Shown: positions 15,906 through 25,096, counted from the stretch's first letter. The stretch: DNA of 48,975 nt from Sutterella sp. (GCA_020025965.1 JAHHRG010000007.1:1-48975), one strand, 5' to 3'. A program made the numbers and translations. Notes: a model not told the origin generated them from the letters alone.

Positions 15906-17237
15906 GCGCCAGTCGCCCTTCAAGTAGTAGTAGGCGGCGACAATTCCGAAGAGTCCGTAATAGACGTAGTCAGCCGTCCAGACAACGGCCACGTTTTGGG
16001 AGACTGACGTGATGAACGAAATATAGGCAAGGTAACCGGCGACTGCAATAAGAGAAGCATTCGACGTTTCCTTTGTCATCCCGATGCCGCCCAAAAGATA
16101 AAGGTAGAACATCGACGGAATAGCAACGACGTAGGAACCCAGCATAACGTAGAAAGTGGGGTTCGACGCGTCGAGGACTTCTTCAATCCCCGTGAAGATC
16201 ATCAGTACCGCACTCGGGAAGAGAGCGGCCGGCAAAACCAACGGGATCATGAAGGCAAAGCAAAGGAGGATCCCTCGTTTACAGATGTCGGGCACTTCAT
16301 CTGCGCGGTTTTCCCCTAAGAGGTTCGAGGCCACGGCTCCGCACGCCGAGCCGAAGCCGTGAATTACCAAAAACAGCATCGAAGCGACCTGGCGGACAAT
16401 GTTGGAGACGGCTAGGGAGAGCTCTCCCAAGTGTTCAACAGCGAGGAAGAAAAATAGCCAGGCTGCAAACGCAAAGGCTTCCTGAATCATGAGCCAGCGA
16501 CCGAGTTTGAAGAGGGCGCGGTTGAGTTTGCGAGTGACCCCATTGCCCGAATAAAGCGTATAGCGACGATGGTCGGTCTTTTTCCAAGCGTAGACAGCAA
16601 AGAAAAGCAGACAGACAACTTCCGAAAGTGTCGATGCAATGGCCGCACCTGCAATTCCGAGAGCCGGTACCGGACCCCAGCCGAAAATGAGCATGTAGTT
16701 AAGGAGCCCGTTCGTCAGAACCATGACGAGAGAACTCGCCGAGAGGACGTTGGGCTTCAAAGTCGCGACATAGAAGGCGCGATACATGTTGCAGAGGTAG
16801 GCGAACGGTAAGCCCATCACACGCCAGAAAATATATTGGTCGGCTGCATAGGCGATATTCGGCGATTCGCAGACGGCACTGAAAAAGAGGGGAGAGAGCC
16901 ATGTGGTGAGGCCGATCAAGGCAAAGGCAATGACAAGGAGAAAGAGCGAACCCGTTCTGAAGGATGCCCCGATCATTTCGTAGGCTTTCTCACCGTTTCG
17001 ACGGCTCATATAGGACTGAACCGCCATCGTATAGCCGACGCCGAACATCAGGAGCGTTAGAAACGCAACGTTCGCCGGGGCGGCAGCACCCAATTCCACT
17101 TCGCCGACGCGCCCTAAAAAGGCGACGTCCATCATGCCAATGAGCTGTTCCAACAAGAAGCTCAGGATGAGAGGACTGGCCATGCGAATCAGGTAGCCGT
17201 TGGTGTAGCGCTGCTGGTGATGGACGGTGACGGACAT
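15891..17237 (-). CDS. MATE family efflux transporter
   Basis: This is an inner-membrane multidrug/toxin extrusion antiporter of about 448 aa with 12 predicted hydrophobic segments. Helix 1 starts MASPLILSFLLEQLIGMMD, which fits the MATE pattern (P.il..l......D...vG..G). The internal repeat starts again near residue 245 with LFKLGRWLMIQEAF. I chose ATG 17237 (MSVTVHHQQRY); a TTG nine codons upstream is possible and no clear Shine-Dalgarno is seen. Substrate not predictable. The stop codon overlaps the start of an integrase remnant, so the last residues (GDWRTRKI) may have been altered by insertion. Confidence 0.9.
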   Translation of the reverse strand: MSVTVHHQQRYTNGYLIRMASPLILSFLLEQLIGMMDVAFLGRVGEVELGAAAPANVAFLTLLMFGVGYTMAVQSYMSRRNGEKAYEMIGASFRTGSLFLLVIAFALIGLTTWLSPLFFSAVCESPNIAYAADQYIFWRVMGLPFAYLCNMYRAFYVATLKPNVLSASSLVMVLTNGLLNYMLIFGWGPVPALGIAGAAIASTLSEVVCLLFFAVYAWKKTDHRRYTLYSGNGVTRKLNRALFKLGRWLMIQEAFAFAAWLFFFLAVEHLGELSLAVSNIVRQVASMLFLVIHGFGSACGAVASNLLGENRADEVPDICKRGILLCFAFMIPLVLPAALFPSAVLMIFTGIEEVLDASNPTFYVMLGSYVVAIPSMFYLYLLGGIGMTKETSNASLIAVAGYLAYISFITSVSQNVAVVWTADYVYYGLFGIVAAYYYLKGDWRTRKI

Positions 17238-17261
17238 GATGAGAAGAGGAGTAGGTATAAA

Positions 17262-17295
17262 CAAAAAGAGACCGCATCCCGAAAGATAGCGGTCT
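17262..17295 (-). terminator. Terminator after the asparaginase gene
   Basis: AGACCGC (17269-17275) pairs with GCGGTCT (17289-17295). On the minus strand it is followed by CTTTTTGTTT. It separates the asparaginase gene from the MATE gene. Confidence 0.78.
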
Positions 17296-17368
17296 ATTTT
17301 ATTTTATCAGCGAAAGGAACGGCTCTGCGTCTTATAACGCGTTGAGCCGTACCGTGAAAGGCTGACGA

Positions 17369-18409
17369 TTAGTACTGGTCGAAGTACTTCTGAACTTCTT
17401 CCCAGTCGCCCGTCTTCGTCAGAGCGAGCTGCAGGAGGACGCGAGCCTTCTGCGGGTTCAGGTCACCGGAGGAGACCCAGTGCTGAGCCTTGTCGTTCAC
17501 TTCGGCGTCCTTGGTGGTGGCACCGGTCGGAACGCGAGAAGCGCGAACAACGACGGCACCCTGCTTGGTGGCCTTTTCAAGGACCGGCCAGATGGCCTTG
17601 TGGATGTTACCGTTACCGACACCAGCGCTCACGATGCCCTTGTAACCGGCCTTGACAAGAGCTTCGGCCTGAAGGCCTTCAACACCGGCGTGGTTGTAAA
17701 CGATACCGACCTTCGGGAGTTCCTTCAGGTTGGAAACGTCGAACGGAGCCTTCTGGGCGGCACGAAGCTGAACAGCTTCGTAGGTCACCTTGTTGTTGAA
17801 GATGGAGCCGACCTTGCCGTAATTGGCGGCCTGGAAGGTTTCGGGCTGAACCGTATTCGTCTTGATGACGTCACGGGCACCGATGATGATGTTGTCCATG
17901 GCAACGACCACACCCTGCTTGGCAGTTTCAGGCGTAGCGGCCGTCAGAACAGCGTTGAAGAGGTTGCGCGGACCATCGGCACCGAGACCGGTGGACGGGA
18001 GCATGGCACCGACCATAACGACCGGCTTCTTGCACTGCTTGGTGAGCTGAAGGAAGTAAGCGGTTTCTTCCATCGTGTCCGTACCGTGCGTGATCACGAA
18101 ACCGTCATACTTACCGCAATCTTCCTTAATCGTCTTGGCAAGCTTCAACCAGACTTCGTCAGACATATCCTGAGAACCGATCTGAGCGACCTGAACCGGG
18201 GTGACGTTAGCGATCTTGGCGAGTTCCGGAACTGCGGCAACGAGGTGGTTGACGCTGACCTTACCGGCCTGATAAGCAGAACCGGTAGAGGAAGCGCCGG
18301 CACCGGCGATCGTACCGCCCGTAGCGAGAACGGCAACGTTCGGAAGAGCCAAAGCGGCACCGCTAGCGGCAACGAGAGCGAGGCCAAGCAAGGACTTCTT
18401 AAAAGACAT
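17369..18409 (-). CDS. ansB: Type II (periplasmic) L-asparaginase
   Basis: AnsB hydrolyses asparagine to aspartate and ammonia in the periplasm; in anaerobes the aspartate feeds fumarate respiration. The 346-aa protein has a Sec signal peptide (MSFKKSLLGLALVAASGAALA, probable cleavage before LPNVAV). It carries both asparaginase threonine motifs: LATGGTIAG near residue 30 and FVITHGTDTMEETAYFL near 108. The SGLGADG-like loop (STGLGADGPRNL) and C-terminal ASRVPTGATT also fit. AAGGAG lies 7 nt before ATG 18409. It has a long upstream region of its own and is followed by a terminator, so it is monocistronic. Confidence 0.95.
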   Translation of the reverse strand: MSFKKSLLGLALVAASGAALALPNVAVLATGGTIAGAGASSTGSAYQAGKVSVNHLVAAVPELAKIANVTPVQVAQIGSQDMSDEVWLKLAKTIKEDCGKYDGFVITHGTDTMEETAYFLQLTKQCKKPVVMVGAMLPSTGLGADGPRNLFNAVLTAATPETAKQGVVVAMDNIIIGARDVIKTNTVQPETFQAANYGKVGSIFNNKVTYEAVQLRAAQKAPFDVSNLKELPKVGIVYNHAGVEGLQAEALVKAGYKGIVSAGVGNGNIHKAIWPVLEKATKQGAVVVRASRVPTGATTKDAEVNDKAQHWVSSGDLNPQKARVLLQLALTKTGDWEEVQKYFDQY

Positions 18410-18752
18410 GTTGTTTACTCCTTGAGATAAACGGGACGGCCTTGAGCCGATCCCGCCGATGTCTTTCTCTTTCAAGTCGGCGCCGTCTTAATGGTCATAG
18501 TGACGGAGACGATGGTCATCTCAAAAGAAAAGGCATCGATGGTTAATCAGTCTCAGTTTAATGATCTGAAGAGAAAATCTAAGGTGAAGTGCCTATTTTT
18601 TTGATCTAAGGCGAAAGGCTGGCGAATTTAGGAAAACCCCTATTGCATTCTGATTTTTATGAGTCTCTCGGATGAGTGTTTTTTGTTCGGGATGTTCCGT
18701 TTATCGCCTTGTGAGAGAGGAAAAAGGAGGGGCCGTGTGAAAATTCGCGTCT

Positions 18753-18780
18753 TTGTTTCATGAATTACATTTTGAAACAA
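18753..18780. promoter_or_regulatory. Inverted repeat TTGTTTCA-N12-TGAAACAA, possible operator
   Basis: Perfect 8-bp arms (18753-18760 and 18773-18780) separated by 12 nt. The layout resembles a dimeric repressor site, but could also be an RNA hairpin. Regulator unknown. Confidence 0.4.
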
Positions 18781-18979
18781 GACTGTTGCTTTTGAGGGGC
18801 ATTCGGTCTGACTGAGACTATTGCCGTTTTTTGAGTGCTACGAAAAGAGGTGTCTCGGCGAACGGCGAGGTACGCGACTGCACGAGCGGCCGATACGTCT
18901 CAAGAACCTTATGACGGCCGAAATCAAACATTTGAAGGACTCAAACAGTTCTCTTGAGAAGAATAGGTGTCGAAGCTTG

Positions 18980-19044
18980 TGAAAATGAGAGTTATTTTCA
19001 AGATTTTGCGTTGAGAAAGGGTCTCATTTCTATTACAAATGAGA
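18980..19044. repeat. Two adjacent hairpins with 7-nt loops
   Basis: TGAAAAT (18980-18986) pairs with ATTTTCA (18994-19000) around GAGAGTT. TCTCATTT (19022-19029) pairs with AAATGAGA (19037-19044) around CTATTAC. Both are perfect. Confidence 0.45.
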
Positions 19045-19164
19045 AGGAATATCAGTACGCGTGAAACTTGAAAGAAAATGCGACTTTCAGCACCTTTCGG
19101 CCTTGTTATTTGAGCATTTATCAGCTACTCTAAGAAGTGAATTAATGACAGGATCAGAGAGAAA

Positions 19165-19189
19165 AACGAATTGAGATTCGTTCTCTTTT
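19165..19189 (+). terminator. Terminator-like hairpin in the intergenic region
   Basis: AACGAAT (19165-19171) pairs with ATTCGTT (19176-19182) around TGAG, followed by CTCTTTT. With no upstream gene on this strand, it may end a small RNA. Confidence 0.4.
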
Positions 19190-19190
19190 G

Positions 19191-19227
19191 TTCCATAAAA
19201 AAGTATATTAAAAATATCTTTATGGAA
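19191..19227. repeat. Long imperfect palindrome
   Basis: TTCCATAAA (19191-19199) pairs perfectly with TTTATGGAA (19219-19227), with an inner ATATT (19205-19209)/AATAT (19213-19217) pair. It is AT-rich, about 130 bp upstream of the CDF exporter start. Confidence 0.5.
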
Positions 19228-19358
19228 ATTTGTGGTCGGATCATTTCAGGAAGCTGATCATAGCTCCGTATTACCACAGAATTTCGAACGTATCGATTGC
19301 CTTAGAAGGGTGATTTTAGTCTTCTATACACGCCTTTCTGATTGGAGTGAGAAAAAAC

Positions 19359-20393
19359 ATGCAACAAAAGAACTCGACGATCGCAACGGCGACTGAAGCT
19401 CGTTTTGCGAGTCACGAACATGGCGACAGCCGTTGGCGTCATGTCGGTGAATCGACGAAGACGAGCGTTCTCCTGACGGCCGTTTTGCTTACTTTCGGTT
19501 TCGCTTTGGTGGAAGTCGTGGGCGGCCTTTGGAGTAACTCTTTGGCTCTTTTAAGTGATGCCGGCCATATGCTCACGGACTCCATGAGCCTGCTCTTTGC
19601 ATTGGTAGCTAACCGTATCGCTGCCCGAGGCGCCGACCGCAAGCACACTTTCGGACACGGTCGCGTGGAAATTCTGGCAGCCTTCGTGAACGGCTGCGTG
19701 ATGGTGGGCGTGATCGGTTGGCTGATTTATGAAGCGATAAATCGCTTGGCGGTTCCCGAAGCTGTCTCCGGTGAAACTGTGATGGGGGTCGCACTGGCCG
19801 GTCTTTGCGTCAACCTGTTGGTGGCCTGGTCGCTCTCTCGCGATCAGAAAAATGTGAACACCCGCGCGGCTTTCATTCATGTCATGGGTGACTTGTTAGG
19901 TTCGGTTGCGGCTATCGTTACCGGTGCCGTCATTTATATGGGCGGCCCGACGATCGTGGACCCGATTCTTTCGCTCGTTGTTGCCATGCTCCTTATTCAT
20001 GCTACCTACGGCATTTTGCGAGACGCCGTTCGAGTCCTGTTGGACGGTATTCCCGAGGGAGTCGACTATGCGAGCGTCGGACGCCGTATCGAAGCAATTC
20101 CGAGTGTCAATCACGTTCACGACCTTCATGTCTGGACGATGGCGGCGGGACAGGGGGCTATTCAGTGTCATGTTCATATTGAGAGTCCCGAATGCTGGCC
20201 GCGCATCTTGGATGCGATTCGTGAGGCGATGAGAAAGGATTTCGGGATTGATCATGTGACGGTACAACCCGAGTGGCGCTTTACGGGGCGGCAAGAGGAT
20301 TGCGAAGTCTGCAAAAGCGGTCAGTGTCCCGAAGATTTCTCAAATCCGTCCGTCTCGCCCCTCGAACCGGTTCTCGATCCGGCACGTCTTTAA
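19359..20393 (+). CDS. Cation diffusion facilitator (zinc/cobalt exporter, ZitB/CzcD-like)
   Basis: CDF proteins export divalent metals in exchange for protons across the inner membrane. The 344-aa protein has six hydrophobic segments. Two half metal sites are visible: LLSDAGHMLTDSMSL in TM2 (DxxxH...D) and FIHVMGDLLGS in TM5 (HxxxD), the pattern of zinc-selective members. A cytoplasmic C-terminal domain (HDLHVWTMAAGQGAIQCHVH) follows, ending in a cysteine-bearing tail (CEVCKSGQC) that might sense metal. The long His-rich loop of some CDF exporters is missing. ATG 19359 has GGAG upstream; a GTG at 19347 would add four residues. Confidence 0.92.
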   Translation: MQQKNSTIATATEARFASHEHGDSRWRHVGESTKTSVLLTAVLLTFGFALVEVVGGLWSNSLALLSDAGHMLTDSMSLLFALVANRIAARGADRKHTFGHGRVEILAAFVNGCVMVGVIGWLIYEAINRLAVPEAVSGETVMGVALAGLCVNLLVAWSLSRDQKNVNTRAAFIHVMGDLLGSVAAIVTGAVIYMGGPTIVDPILSLVVAMLLIHATYGILRDAVRVLLDGIPEGVDYASVGRRIEAIPSVNHVHDLHVWTMAAGQGAIQCHVHIESPECWPRILDAIREAMRKDFGIDHVTVQPEWRFTGRQEDCEVCKSGQCPEDFSNPSVSPLEPVLDPARL

Positions 20394-20408
20394 CGACTTT
20401 TGCAACCT

Positions 20409-20465
20409 AAAACAGGAAAATGAGGTGAAAACACCATGTTTTTGCTTTGTCTTCCTGTTTTTCTT
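20409..20465 (+). terminator. Terminator after the CDF exporter
   Basis: AAAACAGGAA (20409-20418) pairs with TTCCTGTTTT (20452-20461), with an inner GGTG/CACC hairpin (20424-20427 with 20432-20435), and a T-run follows. Confidence 0.8.
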
Positions 20466-20562
20466 ATTACAATAAAAAATAGTTCGTTTCGTTCCTGTTT
20501 TTTCTTCTGGAAGAGACGGTCGAGCGTTCGAACCGAAAGATTCTGCACTTTGCTACTCCCCC

Positions 20563-20592
20563 TTGAGTAGGAAGGTGTTTTATCGGTATAAT
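20563..20592 (+). promoter_or_regulatory. Sigma70-type promoter of pyrG
   Basis: TTGAGT (20563-20568) and a perfect TATAAT (20587-20592) are 18 nt apart. Transcription would begin near 20599, about 40 nt before the pyrG ATG. Confidence 0.65.
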
Positions 20593-20640
20593 CACCGTTT
20601 TAATTTCTTCTATGTACCTCCTTGCGTGGGGCAATATTTC

Positions 20641-22290
20641 ATGACCAAGTACGTATTTGTGACGGGCGGCGTCGTCTCCTCTCTCGGTAAAGGCATTGCC
20701 GCCGCTTCGTTAGCGGCTATTCTGGAATCCCGTGGCCTCAAGGTTACGATGATCAAGCTCGATCCGTATATCAACGTTGACCCGGGTACGATGTCTCCCT
20801 TCCAGCACGGTGAAGTTTTCGTTACCGAAGACGGCGCGGAAACCGACCTTGACCTCGGCCACTACGAACGCTTCATCTCGACGAAGATGCATAAGCCGAA
20901 TAATTTCACGGCCGGTCAGATCTATGAAAACGTGCTTCGCAAGGAACGTCGCGGCGAATACCTCGGCAAGACCGTTCAGGTGATCCCGCACATCACGAAC
21001 GAAATTCAGGAATACATCCAGCGCGGTGCCGCCTCTACTTTCGGCGGTCATCCCGATGTGGCCGTCGTTGAAATCGGCGGTACGGTCGGTGACATCGAAT
21101 CGCTTCCCTTCGTCGAAGCCGTTCGTCAGATGTCCTTCCGCGTCGGTCGCAACAACACCTGCTTCATTCACTTGACCCTTTGCCCGTGGATCGCGTCTGC
21201 CGGCGAATTGAAGACGAAGCCGACCCAGCACTCCGTGCAGAAGCTCCGCGAAGAAGGCGTCTATCCGGACCTTCTCCTTTGCCGTGCCGAACGCATGATT
21301 CCGGAAGGCGAACGCGCCAAGATCTCCCTCTTCTCCAACGTCCCGCTCGATCATGTGATCAGCGTTGCCGACGCCAAGACGATTTACGAAGTGCCCCTGA
21401 TGCTCCACGCTCAGGGCCTCGACGAACTCGTTTGCCAGAAGCTCGGTCTGGAAACGAAGCCCGCCGATCTGTCTGCTTGGGAAAAGATCGTCGAACGCGT
21501 TCAGAATCCGAAGCGCGAAGTGACGGTTGCCATGGTCGGCAAGTATGTTGACTACGCCGACAGCTACAAGTCTTTGAACGAAGCCTTGACGCACGCCGGC
21601 ATCGCTACGGAAACCAAGGTTCGCATCCGCTACGTCGACTCCACGGAAATCGAAGAAAAGGGTGCCGCTGCAGTGCTCGAAGGCGTCGATGCCGTGTTGA
21701 TCCCGGGCGGTTTCGGTAAGCGCGGTACGGAAGGCATGATTGCTGCCGCCGAATACGCTCGCACGAAGAAGGTTCCGTTCTTGGGTATTTGCCTCGGTAT
21801 GCAGATCGCCGTTATCGAATTCGCTCGCCACGTTTGCGGTCTGGGCGGTGCCAACTCCACCGAACTCGATCCGAACACGGCTCACCCGGTTGTCGCTCTC
21901 ATCACCGAATGGAAGGACCACTCCGGGGAAGTCATGCAGCGTGACGAAGAATCCGACTTGGGCGGTACGATGCGTCTTGGCCGCCAGGAAGTTCCGGTTA
22001 AGCCGGGTACACTCGGCCACAAGATTTACGGCGACGTCGTTGCCGAACGCCATCGTCACCGTTACGAAGTCAACAACGCTTACGTGGCTCAGTTCGAAGA
22101 ACGCGGCATGGTGATCTCCGCCAAGACGCCGACCGAACATCTGCCGGAAATGATGGAATTGCCGAATCATCCGTTCTACTTTGCCGCGCAGTTCCACCCG
22201 GAATTCACGTCCACGCCGCGTTTCGGTCATCCGCTCTTCAAGGCTTATGTTGAAGCCGCCATCGCTTACGCCGATGCCAAGAAGGCCTAA
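20641..22290 (+). CDS. pyrG: CTP synthase
   Basis: PyrG aminates UTP to CTP using glutamine and ATP. The 549-aa protein has the N-terminal synthetase domain (MTKYVFVTGGVVSSLGKGI, then IKLDPYINVDPGTMSPFQHG). The C-terminal class I glutamine amidotransferase domain carries the nucleophile in LGICLGMQ near residue 383, and the partner His-Glu in FAAQFHPEFTSTP near 520. ATG 20641 is the canonical start; in-frame codons reaching back to 20563 overlap the promoter. Confidence 0.98.
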   Translation: MTKYVFVTGGVVSSLGKGIAAASLAAILESRGLKVTMIKLDPYINVDPGTMSPFQHGEVFVTEDGAETDLDLGHYERFISTKMHKPNNFTAGQIYENVLRKERRGEYLGKTVQVIPHITNEIQEYIQRGAASTFGGHPDVAVVEIGGTVGDIESLPFVEAVRQMSFRVGRNNTCFIHLTLCPWIASAGELKTKPTQHSVQKLREEGVYPDLLLCRAERMIPEGERAKISLFSNVPLDHVISVADAKTIYEVPLMLHAQGLDELVCQKLGLETKPADLSAWEKIVERVQNPKREVTVAMVGKYVDYADSYKSLNEALTHAGIATETKVRIRYVDSTEIEEKGAAAVLEGVDAVLIPGGFGKRGTEGMIAAAEYARTKKVPFLGICLGMQIAVIEFARHVCGLGGANSTELDPNTAHPVVALITEWKDHSGEVMQRDEESDLGGTMRLGRQEVPVKPGTLGHKIYGDVVAERHRHRYEVNNAYVAQFEERGMVISAKTPTEHLPEMMELPNHPFYFAAQFHPEFTSTPRFGHPLFKAYVEAAIAYADAKKA

Positions 22291-22316
22291 GACTTCGCGT
22301 CTAACGGACCAATATG

Positions 22317-22363
22317 AAAAGGCAGTACCACGATGCCGTCCAGGATCGGGGCGCTGCCTTTTT
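22317..22363 (+). terminator. Terminator between pyrG and kdsA
   Basis: AAAAGGCAG (22317-22325) pairs with CTGCCTTTT (22354-22362), ending in T. Partial read-through could still feed kdsA. Confidence 0.7.
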
Positions 22364-22405
22364 GTCAATTCAGACCTTGTTTTTAGCTCCAAACGGAGAA
22401 AAATA

Positions 22406-23260
22406 ATGAAACTTTGCGGATTTGATATCGGACTCGACCGTCCCTTTTTTCTGATGGCCGGCCCCTGCGTGCTCGAAGGCGAACAGATGGCCATCGACAT
22501 TGCCGGTCATATGAAGGAAGTGACCGAAGAACTCGGCATTCCCTACATTTTCAAAGCGAGTTTCGATAAGGCCAACCGTACTTCGGGTCACTCCTTCCGA
22601 GGTCCGGGTCTGGAAGAAGGTCTTCGCATTTTGGGCGAAGTCCGTCGTCAGTTGAATTTGCCTGTCGTCACCGACGTGCATACTCCGGAACAGGTTCCGG
22701 TCGTTGCCGAGGTCGTCGACCTTTTGCAGACGCCTGCGTTCCTTTGCCGCCAGACGGACTTTATTCGTGCCTGTGCGATGTCCGGCAAGCCCGTCAACAT
22801 TAAGAAGGGGCAGTTCCTGGCTCCCGGCGATATGAAGAACGTCGTCCTCAAAGCTCGCGAAGCTGCGGAAGAAGCGGGTCTTAATCCCGATAATTTCCTT
22901 GTTTGCGAACGCGGCGCATCTTTCGGATACGGAAACCTCGTTTCCGATATGCGCAGCCTTGCCATCATGCGCGAAACCGGTGCTCCGGTCGTCTTTGATG
23001 CCACGCACTCCGTGCAGCTTCCCGGCGGAAACGGCTCCTGCTCCGGCGGCCAGCGTCAGTTTGTGCCGGTTTTGGCTCGTGCGGCTGTCGCTGTCGGTGT
23101 GGCCGGTCTCTTCATGGAAACGCATCCGAATCCTGCCTGTGCATTGAGTGACGGTCCGAATGCCGTCCCTCTGGATCGTATGAAGGAATTGTTGGCGAGC
23201 CTCGTGGAAATCGATCGCATCGTCAAGGCCAAACCGTTCTTGGAAGACACTTTCAACTAA
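22406..23260 (+). CDS. kdsA: 3-deoxy-8-phosphooctulonate synthase (KDO 8-P synthase)
   Basis: KdsA condenses PEP with arabinose 5-phosphate to KDO 8-phosphate for lipopolysaccharide core synthesis. The 284-aa protein is a TIM barrel with FKASFDKANRTSGHSFRG near residue 50, VTDVHTPEQ near 95 and KPVNIKKGQFLAPGDMKNV near 130. The segment FLMAGPCVLEGEQ near residue 17 has Cys where metal-independent enzymes (such as E. coli) have Asn, which marks the metal-dependent class. CGGAG precedes ATG 22406. The following gene is eno, whose substrate pair supplies PEP. Confidence 0.95.
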   Translation: MKLCGFDIGLDRPFFLMAGPCVLEGEQMAIDIAGHMKEVTEELGIPYIFKASFDKANRTSGHSFRGPGLEEGLRILGEVRRQLNLPVVTDVHTPEQVPVVAEVVDLLQTPAFLCRQTDFIRACAMSGKPVNIKKGQFLAPGDMKNVVLKAREAAEEAGLNPDNFLVCERGASFGYGNLVSDMRSLAIMRETGAPVVFDATHSVQLPGGNGSCSGGQRQFVPVLARAAVAVGVAGLFMETHPNPACALSDGPNAVPLDRMKELLASLVEIDRIVKAKPFLEDTFN

Positions 23261-23347
23261 AATAGATAAGTTAACCGGTGTACGGTAAAGAGATGCAGAC
23301 AGTCTTTTTGCCGCATGCCATTCATTTTGCACAATCAAGGATTAAAG

Positions 23348-24637
23348 ATGAGCGCAATTATTGATGTTATCGGTCGTGAAGTTTTCGACAGCCGTGGCAA
23401 TCCCACCGTTGAAGCTGAAGTTTGGCTCGAAAGCGGTGCCGTCGGTCGTGCTACGGTTCCCTCTGGTGCCTCTACCGGCGTTCGCGAAGCTATTGAACTC
23501 CGTGACGGCGACAAGAGCCGTTTGCTCGGCAAGGGTGTTCTGACCGCTGTCGGCAACGTCTCCGGTGAAATCGCCGATGCTCTTCTCGGTCTCGAATCCA
23601 CGGACCAGGCCTACATCGACCGCAAGATGATCGCTCTTGACGGTACGGACAACAAGGGCCGTCTCGGTGCCAACGCTATTCTCGCCGTCTCGATGGCCGT
23701 CGCCCGCGCCAGCGCTGAAGAACTCGGTTTGCCGCTTTACCGCTATCTCGGTGGTATCGGTGCCGTTCAGATGCCGGTTCCGATGATGAACGTTATCAAC
23801 GGCGGTGCTCACGCCAACAACACGTTGGACATGCAGGAATTCATGATCATTCCGGCCGGCGCTCCCACGTTCCGCGAAGCTCTCCGCTACGGTTCCGAAA
23901 CCTTCCACGCTTTGAAGAAGATCATCAACGGTCGCGGCATGTCCACCGCCGTCGGTGACGAAGGCGGTTTCGCTCCGCAGTGCGAAAGCCACGAAGAAGC
24001 CATCGAGCTCATCATCGAAGCCATCAAGGCTGCCGGTTATGTTCCGGGCAAGGACATCTTCATCGGTCTTGACTGTGCCTCTTCCGAATTCTTCGAAGAC
24101 GGCAAGTACGTCATGAAGAAGTCGAGCAAGAAGGCCTACACGGCTGACGAATGGATCGAAGTTCTCAAGGCTTGGGTTGAAAAGTACCCGATCATCTCCA
24201 TCGAAGACGGTATGGCCGAAAACGATTGGGAAGGCTGGGCCAAGTTGACGGCTGCTCTCGGCGGCAAGATCCAGTTGGTCGGTGACGATATCTTCGTGAC
24301 GAATCCGTCCATCCTGAAGGAAGGTATCCAGAAGGGTATTGCCAACTCCATCCTTATCAAGGTTAACCAGATCGGTACCCTCACCGAAACGATCGAAGCC
24401 ATCGAAATGGCCAAGCGCGCCGGCTACACCGCCGTCGTGTCTCACCGTTCCGGCGAATCCGAAGACAGCACGATTGCCGACCTCGCCGTCGGTCTGAATG
24501 CCGGTCAGATCAAGACGGGTTCCATGAGCCGTTCCGACCGTATGGCCAAGTACAACCAGCTTCTTCGTATTGAAGAACACTTGGCTGAAGTTGCCGACTA
24601 CCCGGGCCTTGACGCCTTCTACTGCATCCGCAAGTAA
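23348..24637 (+). CDS. eno: Enolase
   Basis: Enolase interconverts 2-phosphoglycerate and PEP and in many proteobacteria is part of the RNA degradosome. The 429-aa protein is full length: MSAIIDVIGREVFDSRGNP at the start, then GAHANNTLDMQEFMIIP near 155 and TAVGDEGGFAP near 203. The signature LIKVNQIGTLTETIEAI lies near 337 and SHRSGESEDSTIADLAV near 370. AAGGA lies 7 nt before ATG 23348. It is followed after 18 nt by ftsB, the common proteobacterial order. Confidence 0.98.
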   Translation: MSAIIDVIGREVFDSRGNPTVEAEVWLESGAVGRATVPSGASTGVREAIELRDGDKSRLLGKGVLTAVGNVSGEIADALLGLESTDQAYIDRKMIALDGTDNKGRLGANAILAVSMAVARASAEELGLPLYRYLGGIGAVQMPVPMMNVINGGAHANNTLDMQEFMIIPAGAPTFREALRYGSETFHALKKIINGRGMSTAVGDEGGFAPQCESHEEAIELIIEAIKAAGYVPGKDIFIGLDCASSEFFEDGKYVMKKSSKKAYTADEWIEVLKAWVEKYPIISIEDGMAENDWEGWAKLTAALGGKIQLVGDDIFVTNPSILKEGIQKGIANSILIKVNQIGTLTETIEAIEMAKRAGYTAVVSHRSGESEDSTIADLAVGLNAGQIKTGSMSRSDRMAKYNQLLRIEEHLAEVADYPGLDAFYCIRK

Positions 24638-24655
24638 TTTTGTGGAGAAACGACC

Positions 24656-25090
24656 GTGACACGGATATTCATCGTCATTCTGGCGGCGGGTATCGTGGCG
24701 GTCGGCATGAGGCTCGTCGGTCCCGACGGCGTTTGGTACAGAACGATGGAGCTTGAAAAGGCGATTGCCCTTCAACAGGCCGAGAATGCCAAACAGCGTC
24801 TCAGAAACGAAGAACTCGCCGCCGAACTTTATTCACTGGAAAACCGAAGCGGTGCCATTGAAGAAAAAGCGAGGCGCGAGCTCTTTATGGTCAAGGCGGA
24901 CGAAGTTCTCTTCCGTATAGAAACGACCGAAGAGTATTCGGCTCGCAACCGCCAACTGTCGGAAATGCCCGACTACGGTGCTCCCGATATTGCGCCCGGT
25001 GCCGAACCGACTTTCGATCCGAAAAAGGCCGACTTGTATCACGCCCCGAAGCATTTGCGTGCGCCTCCTGCCCGAGGTAAAAGAGAATAG
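24656..25090 (+). CDS. ftsB: Cell division protein FtsB
   Basis: FtsB is a bitopic inner-membrane protein that bridges FtsL and FtsQ in the divisome. The 144-aa protein starts at GTG with one N-terminal membrane helix (about residues 3-20). A coiled coil follows (ELEKAIALQQAENAKQRLR, NEELAAELYSLENRSGAIEE). The conserved EEKARRELFMVKADEVLFRI follows, the family's hallmark end. A 40-residue proline-rich C-terminal tail extends beyond the usual length. Directly downstream of eno, as in many proteobacteria. Confidence 0.9.
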   Translation: MTRIFIVILAAGIVAVGMRLVGPDGVWYRTMELEKAIALQQAENAKQRLRNEELAAELYSLENRSGAIEEKARRELFMVKADEVLFRIETTEEYSARNRQLSEMPDYGAPDIAPGAEPTFDPKKADLYHAPKHLRAPPARGKRE

Positions 25091-25096
25091 GCAAAA

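Larger units (their letters stand above)
18410..19358. other. Long AT-rich intergenic region between ansB and the CDF exporter
   Basis: About 950 bp separates two divergent genes. I find no convincing coding frame. It has at least five inverted repeats (listed separately), which could be operators or small-RNA hairpins. Promoters for both flanking genes must lie here, but I cannot place a good -35/-10 pair. Confidence 0.6.

Noticed and set aside
18834..18990. Two overlapping short open frames in the ansB-CDF spacer
   Set aside because: About 40-50 codons each, no ribosome-binding site, atypical composition; expected by chance in such a region.
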